From contig OY780932.1 of the NCBI GenBank assembly GCA_963675945.1, positions 1,736,001-1,800,000 on the forward strand: DNA of 64,000 nucleotides, in the 5' to 3' direction. Each line of letters starts with the position of its first letter. The stretch's first letter is position 1. The translations under genes and the position numbers were made by a program. Origin of the DNA: G963556115 sp963675945. Its GTDB lineage: Bacteria > Planctomycetota > SZUA-567. The notes under the pieces were generated by a model. It saw only the letters and a list, made by a program, of their open reading frames with translations. It was not told where the DNA came from and ran no database searches. Of this stretch, positions 52,575-59,892 are shown in pieces.

Positions 52575-52790
52575 TTACTTATGCTCATTGCAGTAAAAAG
52601 CGTGCTTCATGATCAATGCTACCACAGACGGCCCCCAATGGCAAGAGTGGTAGCAACCTTGAAGTAAAAAGTTTTCAGAGGTAGTTCCAACGCTGTGGGA
52701 TGCGTAAAAGAGTTCCCGGAAGGTCGCCGCGCAGGGCGTCCGGCAACCAGCAAGTGGCTCGGAGTAGCCGCGGTTGGTCAGATAAATCAC
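52575..52790 (-). CDS. Doubtful Ash/Icd-like reading frame in the prophage leader
   Basis: A GTG-started 71-residue frame (MIYLTNRGYSEPLAGCRTPC, later ASHSVGTTSENFLLQGC) without a good ribosome site. Its composition reminds me of the Ash/Icd-like frames next to C4/P4 immunity RNAs in other prophages, but this is from memory and the region may be purely structural RNA. Confidence 0.25.
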   Translation of the reverse strand: MIYLTNRGYSEPLAGCRTPCAATFRELFYASHSVGTTSENFLLQGCYHSCHWGPSVVALIMKHAFYCNEHK

Positions 52791-52886
52791 TGCAGCCTCG
52801 GGAGGACTTTGAGATGCGCTACAACTTTTGGTTCGGTATTTGAGGAATGACCTGCCTAGCTAACAGGGATTTCATTAGATATGGGA

Positions 52887-52986
52887 TCACACCTATAGTC
52901 ACACCACCTTGCGGGGACGCCTGCCGGAGACTTGACTATAGGCCTCACAGTCGCCACCTGCGGCTGCAGGGCTTATAGTCAAAAAA
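52887..52986. ncRNA. Candidate C4/P4-type antisense immunity RNA
   Basis: Three mutually related 10-base segments: CCTATAGTCA (52892-52901), TGACTATAGG (52933-52942), CTTATAGTCA (52972-52981). The middle one can pair perfectly with the first, or with one G-U pair with the third, so the two pairings exclude each other. P4 CI RNA (seqB with seqA and seqC) and P1 C4 RNA work by this layout, and antirepressor genes follow, as in P1. The region is GC-rich, untranslated and lies between the early promoter and the antirepressor. Strand is not certain. Confidence 0.5.
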
Positions 52987-53056
52987 TTTAAATAACAATT
53001 CAATTTGGTAATATGCGGATTACATCTTAATGGAATCCGGGGCGGAAGCTCCGTCA

Positions 53057-53105
53057 AGATACCCCGCCTGGCTGCCGCATCAGTTAGTCGGGGTATCTGT
53101 TTTTA
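53057..53105 (+). terminator. Terminator/attenuator at the end of the prophage leader
   Basis: A 10-bp stem (AGATACCCCG at 53057-53066 with CGGGGTATCT at 53089-53098), a 22-base loop and a T5 run, ending just before the ribosome site of the first antirepressor. An alternative stem (GGCGG at 53041 with CCGCC at 53064) would disrupt it, so conditional read-through is possible. Confidence 0.7.
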
Positions 53106-53113
53106 ACAAGGAG
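53071..53113 (+). repeat. 43-bp direct repeat, copy 1 (leader and ribosome site cassette)
   Basis: GCTGCCGCATCAGTTAGTCG continuing through GGGGTATCTGTTTTTAAC to AAGGAG. Copy 2 at 53824-53866 differs at one base. Each copy supplies the ribosome site of the gene that follows, so the pair exactly brackets the first antirepressor gene. Confidence 0.9.
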
Positions 53114-53120
53114 TATTTTA

Positions 53121-53840
53121 ATGAATGAAGTAATGGTATTTAAGAATGATGAATTAGGTTTTGAGTTGAGTGGTGGCATGTTTAATGGAGAGCTTGGGTT
53201 CATTGCAAAGACAGTGGCAGAGCAATTGCAGTATGCAGATACTGATCAAGCGGTTCGCGGGCATTGTAAGTATGCAGAAACCCATCCCGTGAAAATGACG
53301 GATCAGGTCAGACACATGACAATTATCCCAGAGTCAGATCTTTACAGGCTCGTTTTGGGATGCCAAAAACCAGAGGCTGAACCATTTCAAGATTGGGTTG
53401 TTGAGGATGTTCTGCCATCAATCCGTAAAACCGGTAACTATAGTGTTTCAGGAAATAGTGCTATTACTCAACCTGTAGTAGAAATGTTTAGAAAAATTGT
53501 GAGAGAGGAGTTGGCAGCTCATTCCGGTAAGAGGGTATCGACAATTGAAAGAGAAGTTGATCGAGTCGAATTAACTGAATTGCCTGCACATAATTGGTGT
53601 GGGAATAGTGAGGAGTCAATTGAGGATAAGACGGAGCGCTATATTTTGCATCATCTTGGCAGGTTCGGGGAAATGACTAAGTCTCAAATTAATCAATACA
53701 CGATATGGTCTAACAAAGAAATTCGTGATAGCGTCCTTGGTAAGCTAATTGAAGAAGGAGTTATTTCTGTGTTTCGAGTTGGACGGGCAGTAATGTTTAG
53801 CCTTATTGAAGATGAAACAAGTAGCTGCTGCATCAGTTAG
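53121..53840 (+). CDS. BRO-N domain phage antirepressor
   Basis: A 239-residue protein. Residues 8-110 are a BRO-N domain (GELGFIAKTVAEQLQYADTD, later IPESDLYRLVLGCQKPEAEP and FQDWVVEDVLPSIRKTGNY), the DNA-binding module of phage antirepressors. The C-terminal 65 residues look like a winged helix (ERYILHHLGRFGEMTKSQIN), an uncommon partner where KilA or Ant domains are more usual. It is the first gene after the early leader, bracketed by 43-bp direct repeats, its 3' end running into copy 2. Confidence 0.85.
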   Translation: MNEVMVFKNDELGFELSGGMFNGELGFIAKTVAEQLQYADTDQAVRGHCKYAETHPVKMTDQVRHMTIIPESDLYRLVLGCQKPEAEPFQDWVVEDVLPSIRKTGNYSVSGNSAITQPVVEMFRKIVREELAAHSGKRVSTIEREVDRVELTELPAHNWCGNSEESIEDKTERYILHHLGRFGEMTKSQINQYTIWSNKEIRDSVLGKLIEEGVISVFRVGRAVMFSLIEDETSSCCIS

Positions 53841-53866
53841 TCGGGGTATCTGTTTTTAACAAGGAG
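53824..53866 (+). repeat. 43-bp direct repeat, copy 2
   Basis: Same sequence as 53071-53113 with one mismatch, overlapping the last codons of the BRO gene and giving the AAGGAG site of the next gene. It lacks the 5' arm of the terminator stem, so it cannot form the attenuator hairpin. Confidence 0.9.
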
Positions 53867-53873
53867 AAGTGAA

Positions 53874-54434
53874 ATGAAGAGCGAAAAGCAGTTTGTTTAT
53901 ATTTTGGACACGGATTGTTTCTTTGGTGAGGATAAAGATCCAGAGAAGTCAATCAGGCGCATTAAAGTTGAACGTGTCGGGTTTGCGTCTTGTTGGATTG
54001 CCGGCAAAGAATGGTTCCTGGGATATAACGAAGATGGTGGAACTTCATTATTTGCTACATATGAAGAAGCGAAGCTTGCAGGGATTAGATCTGAAACAGA
54101 GAGAATGGCGTTTTCTCGAGAAGAGCTCCAGGACTATATTCAGCGCAACCTTGATCGTCTGAAGAGTCGTGAAGAGGTAATTATGTCCTTAACTAAAGCA
54201 ACTCAGGAGCAAGCTGATAAGTGTGAAAAAATTTTTAAAGTCACTGAGGACACTACGCTAAGAGATGTCAGAGGGAAGTTAGGTTTAACTATGGTTTTTG
54301 AAATGCAAGGCAGAATCTTCAACAGAAAGCTAGCGAGTATGGACTTTGTGGATGAAGATGGTGCAGACTATGGTCGCGATGAACTTGCTGAGTTAATTCA
54401 TTCAGAAAGATATAGCCTTAAAATATATTTTTAA
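53874..54434 (+). CDS. Hypothetical prophage early protein
   Basis: A 186-residue soluble protein with a strong AAGGAG site. The N-terminal half is beta-rich (FVYILDTDCFFGEDKDPEKS), followed by a coiled segment (EELQDYIQRNLDRLKSREEV) and an alpha/beta end. No family is recognised. It lies between two antirepressor genes in the early operon. Confidence 0.75.
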   Translation: MKSEKQFVYILDTDCFFGEDKDPEKSIRRIKVERVGFASCWIAGKEWFLGYNEDGGTSLFATYEEAKLAGIRSETERMAFSREELQDYIQRNLDRLKSREEVIMSLTKATQEQADKCEKIFKVTEDTTLRDVRGKLGLTMVFEMQGRIFNRKLASMDFVDEDGADYGRDELAELIHSERYSLKIYF

Positions 54435-54448
54435 AGGGGTGATTAACT

Positions 54449-55090
54449 ATGAATGAAGTGGTGAAGACAGAGGCAGTCGAGTTTCATGGACAGGAATTAA
54501 TTACATTCCTTGTTGGTAACGAGAAATTAGTTGCAATGAAACCTGTTGTAGAGAATTTAAGCTTAGACTGGGAAAACCAGAGAAAGAAGATCAATAAGCA
54601 ATCTGGCAAATACGCTCCTACCGTCCGATCAGACGGTGTCACAAAATACCTATGTATCCCTCTTAAAAAACTGAACCTGTGGCTGGCATCGATAAGTACA
54701 GTTCACATCAAAGATGTTCAAACTAGGAAACTAGTTGAGTTATATCAAGAAGAATGCGCAATCGCCTTACATGATTTTTGGACGAAAGGTATTGCGATAC
54801 GCACAACTCATAATTCGCTTGAGAGCTTAACACAAGAAGCGCTTATAGAGAAGATCGTCGAGGAGCGTCTCGAAAAGAAAATGCTTGCACATAATTATTC
54901 TGTGGTTGCGCCAGATGTTACTTATGGTGATTTGAGCAAAGTGAATGGACTGCCCCGGACGGAGTATGTTAGAAGTTATCCGAGATCACAGAGAAACGGC
55001 AAGCGAGTATCTCCACCGAGGCTGTATAGTGATGGAATGAGACAGCGATTGTTATTTTATGAAGGGGTTTATTATGGGCAAGAAGTTTGA
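54449..55090 (+). CDS. Phage antirepressor with P22_AR_N domain
   Basis: A 213-residue protein. Residues 10-115 match the P22 antirepressor N-terminal domain: VEFHGQELITFLVGNEKLVA, MKPVVENLSLDWENQRKKIN and YLCIPLKKLNLWLASI. The C-terminal part is a helical, basic segment ending in a short unique tail. Together with the BRO gene this gives the prophage two different antirepressors downstream of the putative antisense RNA. The end overlaps the next gene by 17 bases. Confidence 0.85.
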   Translation: MNEVVKTEAVEFHGQELITFLVGNEKLVAMKPVVENLSLDWENQRKKINKQSGKYAPTVRSDGVTKYLCIPLKKLNLWLASISTVHIKDVQTRKLVELYQEECAIALHDFWTKGIAIRTTHNSLESLTQEALIEKIVEERLEKKMLAHNYSVVAPDVTYGDLSKVNGLPRTEYVRSYPRSQRNGKRVSPPRLYSDGMRQRLLFYEGVYYGQEV

Positions 55091-55763
55091 GTTAACGGCA
55101 GAAAAAAAAGAAATTTGCGGGAGGACATTATTTAGAATAAAAGCGCTGATGAGCTTTGGTAATGTCAGGGAAGGTGAGCTTGGCGGGTGGGTTGAGAAGG
55201 AAGAAAATCTGTCGCAAAACGGTGAAGCATGGGTCTACAATGAAGCATGTGTCTACAATGAAGCACGGGTTTTTGATGAAGCGCGGGTCTATGGCAAAGC
55301 GCGGGTCTATAGTGAAGCACAGGTTTTTGATGAAGCACGGATTTTTGGTGAAGCACGGGTCTGCGGTGAAGCACGGATTTTTGGTGAAGCGCAGGTTTCT
55401 GATGAAGCACGGATTTTTGGTGAAGCACGGGTTTTTGGTGAAGCACAGGTTTCTGGTGAAGCACGGATTTTTGGTGAAGCGCAGGTTTCTGACAAAGCAC
55501 GGGTTTTTGATGAAGCACGGATTTTTGGTAAAGCACAGGTTTGCGGTGAAGCACAGGTTTCTGGTGCTGTTCTTTACATTATTGGACTGGATTGGAATGT
55601 AACAATTACAGATAAGCACATAAAAATCGGTTGTCAGATGCACCCAATTTCTTTTTGGGAAAAAGCAAGTACTGAAATTATTGCCAAGATGGAGACTGGA
55701 GCCTTGGAGTTTTGGGGTAAATATAAGAATGCGATTTTGGGATTAGCAAACTCAAGGGTGTAA
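55074..55763 (+). CDS. Hexapeptide-repeat (left-handed beta-helix) prophage protein
   Basis: A 229-residue protein; the ATG at 55074 follows AAGGGG. After an N-terminal module (CGRTLFRIKALMSFGNVREG, ELGGWVEKEENLSQ) there are about twenty hexapeptide units of the type ARVFGE, AQVSDE, ARIFGE from about residue 50 to 165, predicting a left-handed parallel beta helix, then an alpha/beta cap (FWEKASTEIIAKMETGALEF). Similar proteins occur in many temperate phages with no known role. The DNA repeat unit is 18 bases and highly uniform, so length variation is likely. Confidence 0.8.
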   Translation: MGKKFELTAEKKEICGRTLFRIKALMSFGNVREGELGGWVEKEENLSQNGEAWVYNEACVYNEARVFDEARVYGKARVYSEAQVFDEARIFGEARVCGEARIFGEAQVSDEARIFGEARVFGEAQVSGEARIFGEAQVSDKARVFDEARIFGKAQVCGEAQVSGAVLYIIGLDWNVTITDKHIKIGCQMHPISFWEKASTEIIAKMETGALEFWGKYKNAILGLANSRV

Positions 55764-55765
55764 TC

Positions 55766-56008
55766 ATGAATGAATTCAAATCAAAGCAGTATGAACAGGC
55801 GCTGGATGAACTGCGCGGCATGCTGGCGACCAATCATGAGATAGCTGATTTATTGCGTAAAGACAAACGGACTATCGACAACTGGGCGCGGCAGAAAAGA
55901 TTTCCTAACGGCTCAGTACTGGAGATCCCAGGGGGCAACCGGTTATTCAAAGTTGACCTGATATTGAAAGGTATGGAGCAGAACTATGTGAAACGAAGGG
56001 TAATTTGA
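55766..56008 (+). CDS. Small HTH DNA-binding prophage protein
   Basis: An 80-residue protein with a helix-turn-helix (EIADLLRKDKRTIDNWARQK) followed by a short beta wing (VLEIPGGNRLFKVD), of the excisionase/MerR-like type. It starts three bases after the previous stop and its TGA overlaps the next ATG. It could be an excisionase or a transcription factor. Confidence 0.7.
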   Translation: MNEFKSKQYEQALDELRGMLATNHEIADLLRKDKRTIDNWARQKRFPNGSVLEIPGGNRLFKVDLILKGMEQNYVKRRVI

Positions 56009-56082
56009 TGGTTTATTTAATTTATATTTATAGTGCGCTAGCGGTGTATGGGGTGCTTTCAGCCGTGGCAGCGTACAGATAG
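56008..56082 (+). CDS. 24-residue membrane peptide
   Basis: A tiny gene coupled to the previous one by TGATG overlap. The product MVYLIYIYSALAVYGVLSAV ending AAYR is one hydrophobic segment with a charged end. Its stop is immediately followed by the AGGAG site of the next gene. Overlaps on both sides argue that it is translated. Confidence 0.55.
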   Translation: MVYLIYIYSALAVYGVLSAVAAYR

Positions 56083-56090
56083 GAGATGTT

Positions 56091-56609
56091 GTGAATAGAA
56101 CAATGATCGAGATCAGTGAGGATATGCAAGCGCTGGATGCGCTGCTCAGTGAAGAGGGTATTGATTGGGATAGTCCGGAGGTGCAAGCGATTGTCTGTGA
56201 TTTGGCGACCGAGAATGAGGAGAACTTTAATACCAAGGTGGATAATTATGTGGCATTGATTACCGAGTGGGTCGGCAGGACTGTTACTCGCGAGACTGAA
56301 GCCAAACGGTTGAGTGCGCTGGCCAAGATTGATAAGAATAATGCCGAGCGCCTCAAGGAGCGCCTCAAGTATAACCTGGAGGCGATGGGCAGGCTCAAGG
56401 TTGAGACTCCGCGATACCGGGTGACGGTTGCTAAGAATGGGGGCAAGATTCCACTCGTGGTGAATGCCCGGGTTGAGGAGTTGCCAGCGGACTGCGTACG
56501 TACCGAACTCAAGCCGGATAATGATGCAATCAGAAGCAAGCTGGAAGCTGGTGAGGCTATAGCAGGCTGTACACTTGGTGATCGCGGAACTAGTCTGAGG
56601 ATTAAATAA
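56091..56609 (+). CDS. Siphovirus Gp157-like protein
   Basis: A 172-residue protein beginning at GTG after AGGAG. It matches the Gp157 family: acidic helical N-terminus, the basic helix ETEAKRLSALAKIDKNNAER, LKERLKYNLEAMGRLKVETP, and a small beta domain (YRVTVAKNGGKIPLVVNARV). In phages it lies just upstream of recombination genes, as here; its function is not established, though a link to phage resistance in streptococci has been described. Confidence 0.88.
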   Translation: MNRTMIEISEDMQALDALLSEEGIDWDSPEVQAIVCDLATENEENFNTKVDNYVALITEWVGRTVTRETEAKRLSALAKIDKNNAERLKERLKYNLEAMGRLKVETPRYRVTVAKNGGKIPLVVNARVEELPADCVRTELKPDNDAIRSKLEAGEAIAGCTLGDRGTSLRIK

Positions 56610-56610
56610 T

Positions 56611-56748
56611 ATGAGTATAACTCAAGAAGCTATATTGAATGTAATGCGTAGAGATGGTTACTTTGTGGTCAACAATAATGGCTGTATCGTTCTGGATTTT
56701 AAGCGTTATTATTATTATATAAAACTAATAGAAAGGGAGGATATATGA
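56611..56748 (+). CDS. 45-residue prophage protein
   Basis: A short frame directly after gp157 whose TGA overlaps the next ATG (ATGA). The product begins MSITQEAILNVMRRDGYFVV and includes a Tyr-rich strand KRYYYYIKL. The coupling on both sides supports it. Function unknown. Confidence 0.5.
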   Translation: MSITQEAILNVMRRDGYFVVNNNGCIVLDFKRYYYYIKLIEREDI

Positions 56749-57098
56749 ATCAGGAAAGATTGGAAGAAAAGTTGTTTGATAGCGTGATTTCGTATGGGCA
56801 GATTGCTTTGAAAGCCGCACTTGTTGTGAGTATTGCTAATGTTGTGATAGTGGTGGCATTTATGTTGAGTCTGAGCAGGTATCATGAGTTGGTTGCATCG
56901 TTAGAATTCGCATGTGTGGGTTTGTTTGCAGCTTTGATTGCAAGTGGTGTGATCTATGTAAATCAGTTCTTTTACGCAATTGGTAAGAAGAAGGCAGGCG
57001 ATTACCTAATGCCGGGGAGCTGGTTAGGAATTATTTTGAGCTATGTTTATTATGTAGCGAGTACTCTAAGCCTCTTTGATGTGCTGAGAGGAATCTAA
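56745..57098 (+). CDS. Small prophage membrane protein
   Basis: A 117-residue protein with three transmembrane segments (about 22-42, 52-75 and 90-112) and a short cytosolic N-terminus. AGGGAGG precedes the ATG. No family is recognised; an inner-membrane role such as host takeover or exclusion is possible. Confidence 0.65.
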   Translation: MNQERLEEKLFDSVISYGQIALKAALVVSIANVVIVVAFMLSLSRYHELVASLEFACVGLFAALIASGVIYVNQFFYAIGKKKAGDYLMPGSWLGIILSYVYYVASTLSLFDVLRGI

Positions 57099-57130
57099 GT
57101 GCCACTGATTGGCGACGAAAGGAGAGTGCG

Positions 57131-58003
57131 GTGGTAGATATGAGCAATGAAGGGAATCAGACTTTTGCTGATGTGGATGCACAAGGGAATATCGTTTCAG
57201 AGCAGACCGGAAGTCTCTTTGATACGGTGACGGATGCGGTTGAACCGACGCCGCCGAAGATATTCTTGTATGGGGTTGAAGGTATTGGTAAGTCCAGCTG
57301 GGCAGCGAGTGCGCAGAGGTGTGGACTCAAGCCGATTATTATTCCGACCGAGGATGGGGTGAAACAGATAAAGTGTCCGAAGTTCCCGCTGGCTAAAAGC
57401 ATGCAGGATGTGGTCAATCGCTTGGATGCGCTACTCAATGAAGAACATCCTTATGATATGGTGATTATTGACACCGCCGATTGGCTGGAGCGGCTTATTC
57501 AGAAAGAGGCTTGTATGCAGCATGGGGTGTCGACGTTGGCTGATGTCGGATATGGTAAGGGCTATGCGCGGGCTGAGACCTTATGGGAGGACTTTATCTG
57601 GCGTTTTGATAAGCTTATCGCCAGAAAGATTGGGGTAGTATTGCTGGCGCACGCCGGTATTCAGAAGATAGAGGATCCGGATGAGTCGAGTTATGATAAT
57701 TACGCGCCGAAGTTGCATACGAACTCCAAAGGGCAAGGGATTATGCAGACCTTCTGTGAGTGGGCGGACTGTTTGCTTTTCTGTAAATATGAGCGACACA
57801 TGGCCAAGGAAGAATCGGGATTCGGCAAGGAGCGGAATGTTAGTACTGGGCTCGGTCGGCGTATGCTGTATACGACCAAGCATGCAAGCTTCAATGCAAA
57901 AAACCGCTTTGGATTGCCCTCAGAGATCGAGATGGGTGATGGCAAACAAGCAGATTTTGGTATTTTCTGGCGTGAACTCTGGAACAGCCCGGTATTTAAG
58001 TAG
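57131..58003 (+). CDS. Sak4-like RecA-fold ATPase (phage recombination)
   Basis: A 290-residue AAA_24-type ATPase starting at GTG 57131 after GGAGAG. Walker A is GVEGIGKSSW (residues 48-57), Walker B MVIIDTADW near residue 112, and AHAGIQK resembles the sensor strand. Sak4-type proteins promote single-strand annealing together with a phage SSB, and the DUF669 gene that follows is the typical partner. It would take part in phage DNA recombination or repair. Confidence 0.85.
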   Translation: MVDMSNEGNQTFADVDAQGNIVSEQTGSLFDTVTDAVEPTPPKIFLYGVEGIGKSSWAASAQRCGLKPIIIPTEDGVKQIKCPKFPLAKSMQDVVNRLDALLNEEHPYDMVIIDTADWLERLIQKEACMQHGVSTLADVGYGKGYARAETLWEDFIWRFDKLIARKIGVVLLAHAGIQKIEDPDESSYDNYAPKLHTNSKGQGIMQTFCEWADCLLFCKYERHMAKEESGFGKERNVSTGLGRRMLYTTKHASFNAKNRFGLPSEIEMGDGKQADFGIFWRELWNSPVFK

Positions 58004-58087
58004 TTATCAATGAAGTAAGAGGTAGTGTTATATATATTTTTTTCGGATGTTTTGTACGAACAAAGTTGAAATTAAGGAGTAAGAACG

Positions 58088-58588
58088 ATGGCACAGATGA
58101 ATGATGTGAATATGGATGGAGTAGAGGGTTCAATGAGCGGTGGTGGCATAATCCCGGCTGATATGTACACCGCTACGATTACCAAATCGGAGCGGAAGAA
58201 GACCAAGGATCAGCAGAGCGAGATGCTGGTACTAACCTTCACGGTGCAGCGGGGAGTCTGTAAGGGGCGGTCGGTAATACTCAGACTCAATCTCTGGAAT
58301 AAAAATGCTCAAACACGGGAGATCGCTAAGAGTGAGTATCAGTACCTGCTCAATGCGCTCGGCATGCCCAAGGGGGTTCAGGACTCACAGGATCTACATA
58401 ACCTGCCAGTGCTGATTCAGGTGATTGTTGATGAGTATGAGAAGACAAATCCACGGACACGTGAGGTCGAGGTGAAGAAGAGTAACAGCATTATTGATTA
58501 CGGTTCGGTAAAGAGTAGCGGCGCGCAGCTGGAAGAAGGCGGGCAGAACTTTACCCCGACTCCGGGAGGTAAGCCCTGGGATAGATAG
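58088..58588 (+). CDS. DUF669 protein, probable phage single-strand DNA-binding partner
   Basis: A 166-residue protein with the DUF669 pattern: IIPADMYTATITKSERKKTK, then VQRGVCKGRSVILRLNLWN, and a linker ending TPTPGGKPWDR. DUF669 proteins sit next to Sak4-like ATPases and probably act as SSB-like partners. AAGGAG precedes the ATG. Confidence 0.85.
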   Translation: MAQMNDVNMDGVEGSMSGGGIIPADMYTATITKSERKKTKDQQSEMLVLTFTVQRGVCKGRSVILRLNLWNKNAQTREIAKSEYQYLLNALGMPKGVQDSQDLHNLPVLIQVIVDEYEKTNPRTREVEVKKSNSIIDYGSVKSSGAQLEEGGQNFTPTPGGKPWDR

Positions 58589-58636
58589 AATTTAAGGTGT
58601 CTGGTGATTATTTATTTTAAGTGAAAGGAAGATGTG

Positions 58637-59260
58637 ATGGAAGAAGAAGCGGTATTGGATGAAGAGACAGAGGTAGAGCAAGTGCGGGTGCCGAGGGTGC
58701 GAACTACTACAGACGAGGAGTATCTTGAGTGCGAGTTGACACAGGAAGAGCTTATCGAGTGCAGCAAGGAGCAGACCGCGCAACTACGGCAGCGTAGCAG
58801 TCTAGAGGGGCAGAAGAAGGCTTATAACAGCAAGATCAAGTCAGAGGTTGAGACTTGTGATAAGCTCATTGAAGAGTTGAGTAATAAGATCAGTTCGCAG
58901 TCTGAGTACAGACATGTCGAGTGCCGGAAGGTCGAGGATTTTGATGCAGGTACACTGCGTGTTATTCGTCTTGATACAGAAGAGGTCATTGTTGATCGGA
59001 GGATGACCAGAACAGAGTTGCATGCCGGGGATGATCTCTTCTTTGAAGCAGATGAACCGGCTGAGGCTGGCCCCAAACTACTTACCTGTGATGTTTGCCG
59101 TGAGGATTGTGATATAGAAGATTTCGTCAAAATGGACGGGATACTCAAAGATGACAATTTTAGTTTTGAGGAGCGGGGCATTCTGCTGAGCAGGAAGGAG
59201 AAGGATATTTGCAGTTCATGTGCGGATCAACTGATCGTTGAGGCTGGCGAGCAGGTATGA
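58637..59260 (+). CDS. Coiled-coil and zinc-finger prophage protein
   Basis: A 207-residue protein; the ATG at 58637 follows AAAGGAAG. A very acidic N-terminus, a coiled coil at about 60-105 (KKAYNSKIKSEVETCDKLIE), a small beta part and a C-terminal knuckle with CDVCREDC and CSSCADQL (two CxxC pairs). Its stop overlaps the RusA start (ATGA). The position suggests an accessory replication factor; no family is recognised. Confidence 0.7.
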   Translation: MEEEAVLDEETEVEQVRVPRVRTTTDEEYLECELTQEELIECSKEQTAQLRQRSSLEGQKKAYNSKIKSEVETCDKLIEELSNKISSQSEYRHVECRKVEDFDAGTLRVIRLDTEEVIVDRRMTRTELHAGDDLFFEADEPAEAGPKLLTCDVCREDCDIEDFVKMDGILKDDNFSFEERGILLSRKEKDICSSCADQLIVEAGEQV

Positions 59261-59670
59261 TCTACAAGTTGGAACTGCCATTACCCCCATCGGCGAACCG
59301 GTATTGGCGACATGTGCCGGTTCCGCATAAAAAGGGGGTGGTGGTAGTAAAGATCAGTGAGGAGGGTAGGAAATATGCCGAACTGGTCGCGCGTGCTGTT
59401 GTCGACTCTGGCATCAAGACTATTACTGGAGCAATAGCTTTAAAAGGTATTTGGTATTGTCCTGATATGCGCCGGCGAGACATAGATAATATTCGTAAGC
59501 CCCTGTATGACGCATGTACCAAGGCGGGACTTTGGGAAGACGACAGTATGATAATTTATGATCCAATACTCAAGAAGCTGGCTCCGGATGGGGAGGAGGG
59601 CAAGGTTGTGCTTACAATAACGCAGGTAGCAAGCGCAATCCTTCGCAAAGCTGGCGCCTGGTCGAAATAG
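59257..59670 (+). CDS. rusA: RusA-type Holliday junction resolvase
   Basis: A 137-residue RusA-family endonuclease. Seen are the LPLPPSANRYWRHV start, the catalytic RRRDIDNIRKPLYDACTKAG block with two conserved aspartates, and the third in LWEDDSMI. It resolves phage recombination or replication junctions. Coupled by ATGA overlap to the upstream gene. Confidence 0.92.
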   Translation: MIYKLELPLPPSANRYWRHVPVPHKKGVVVVKISEEGRKYAELVARAVVDSGIKTITGAIALKGIWYCPDMRRRDIDNIRKPLYDACTKAGLWEDDSMIIYDPILKKLAPDGEEGKVVLTITQVASAILRKAGAWSK

Positions 59671-59682
59671 AAAGGGGAAAAG

Positions 59683-59892
59683 GTGGTAAAGAATATACGG
59701 GATGTATACAACATTGTCGATAAACTGCAGCTTGCAGGCGACTATGCGGAATTGAATCAGTTGGCACAGTATGTAGTGGATGCCATCCTTAACGACGATG
59801 AGGCACTCAGGCTTCAATTGCCGACAAATCCAACGATCACCCCGGTAGTCGAGGCTGATCCTGTGCAAACAGGGGTGATTTCATGTCGGTAG
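59683..59892 (+). CDS. Small helical prophage protein
   Basis: A 69-residue frame from GTG with AAAGGGG upstream; helical (VYNIVDKLQLAGDYAELNQL). It overlaps the helicase start by 10 bases, which supports translation coupling. Function unknown. Confidence 0.6.
   Translation: MVKNIRDVYNIVDKLQLAGDYAELNQLAQYVVDAILNDDEALRLQLPTNPTITPVVEADPVQTGVISCR

Noticed and set aside
53071..53866. 43-bp repeats as att sites or IS ends
   Set aside because: They are direct, carry a ribosome site, and no transposase lies between them; a recombination cassette is the simpler reading.
55128..55643. Long antisense frames over the hexapeptide repeats
   Set aside because: They arise from the 18-bp repeat period, which keeps all frames open; no ribosome site or conserved domain.
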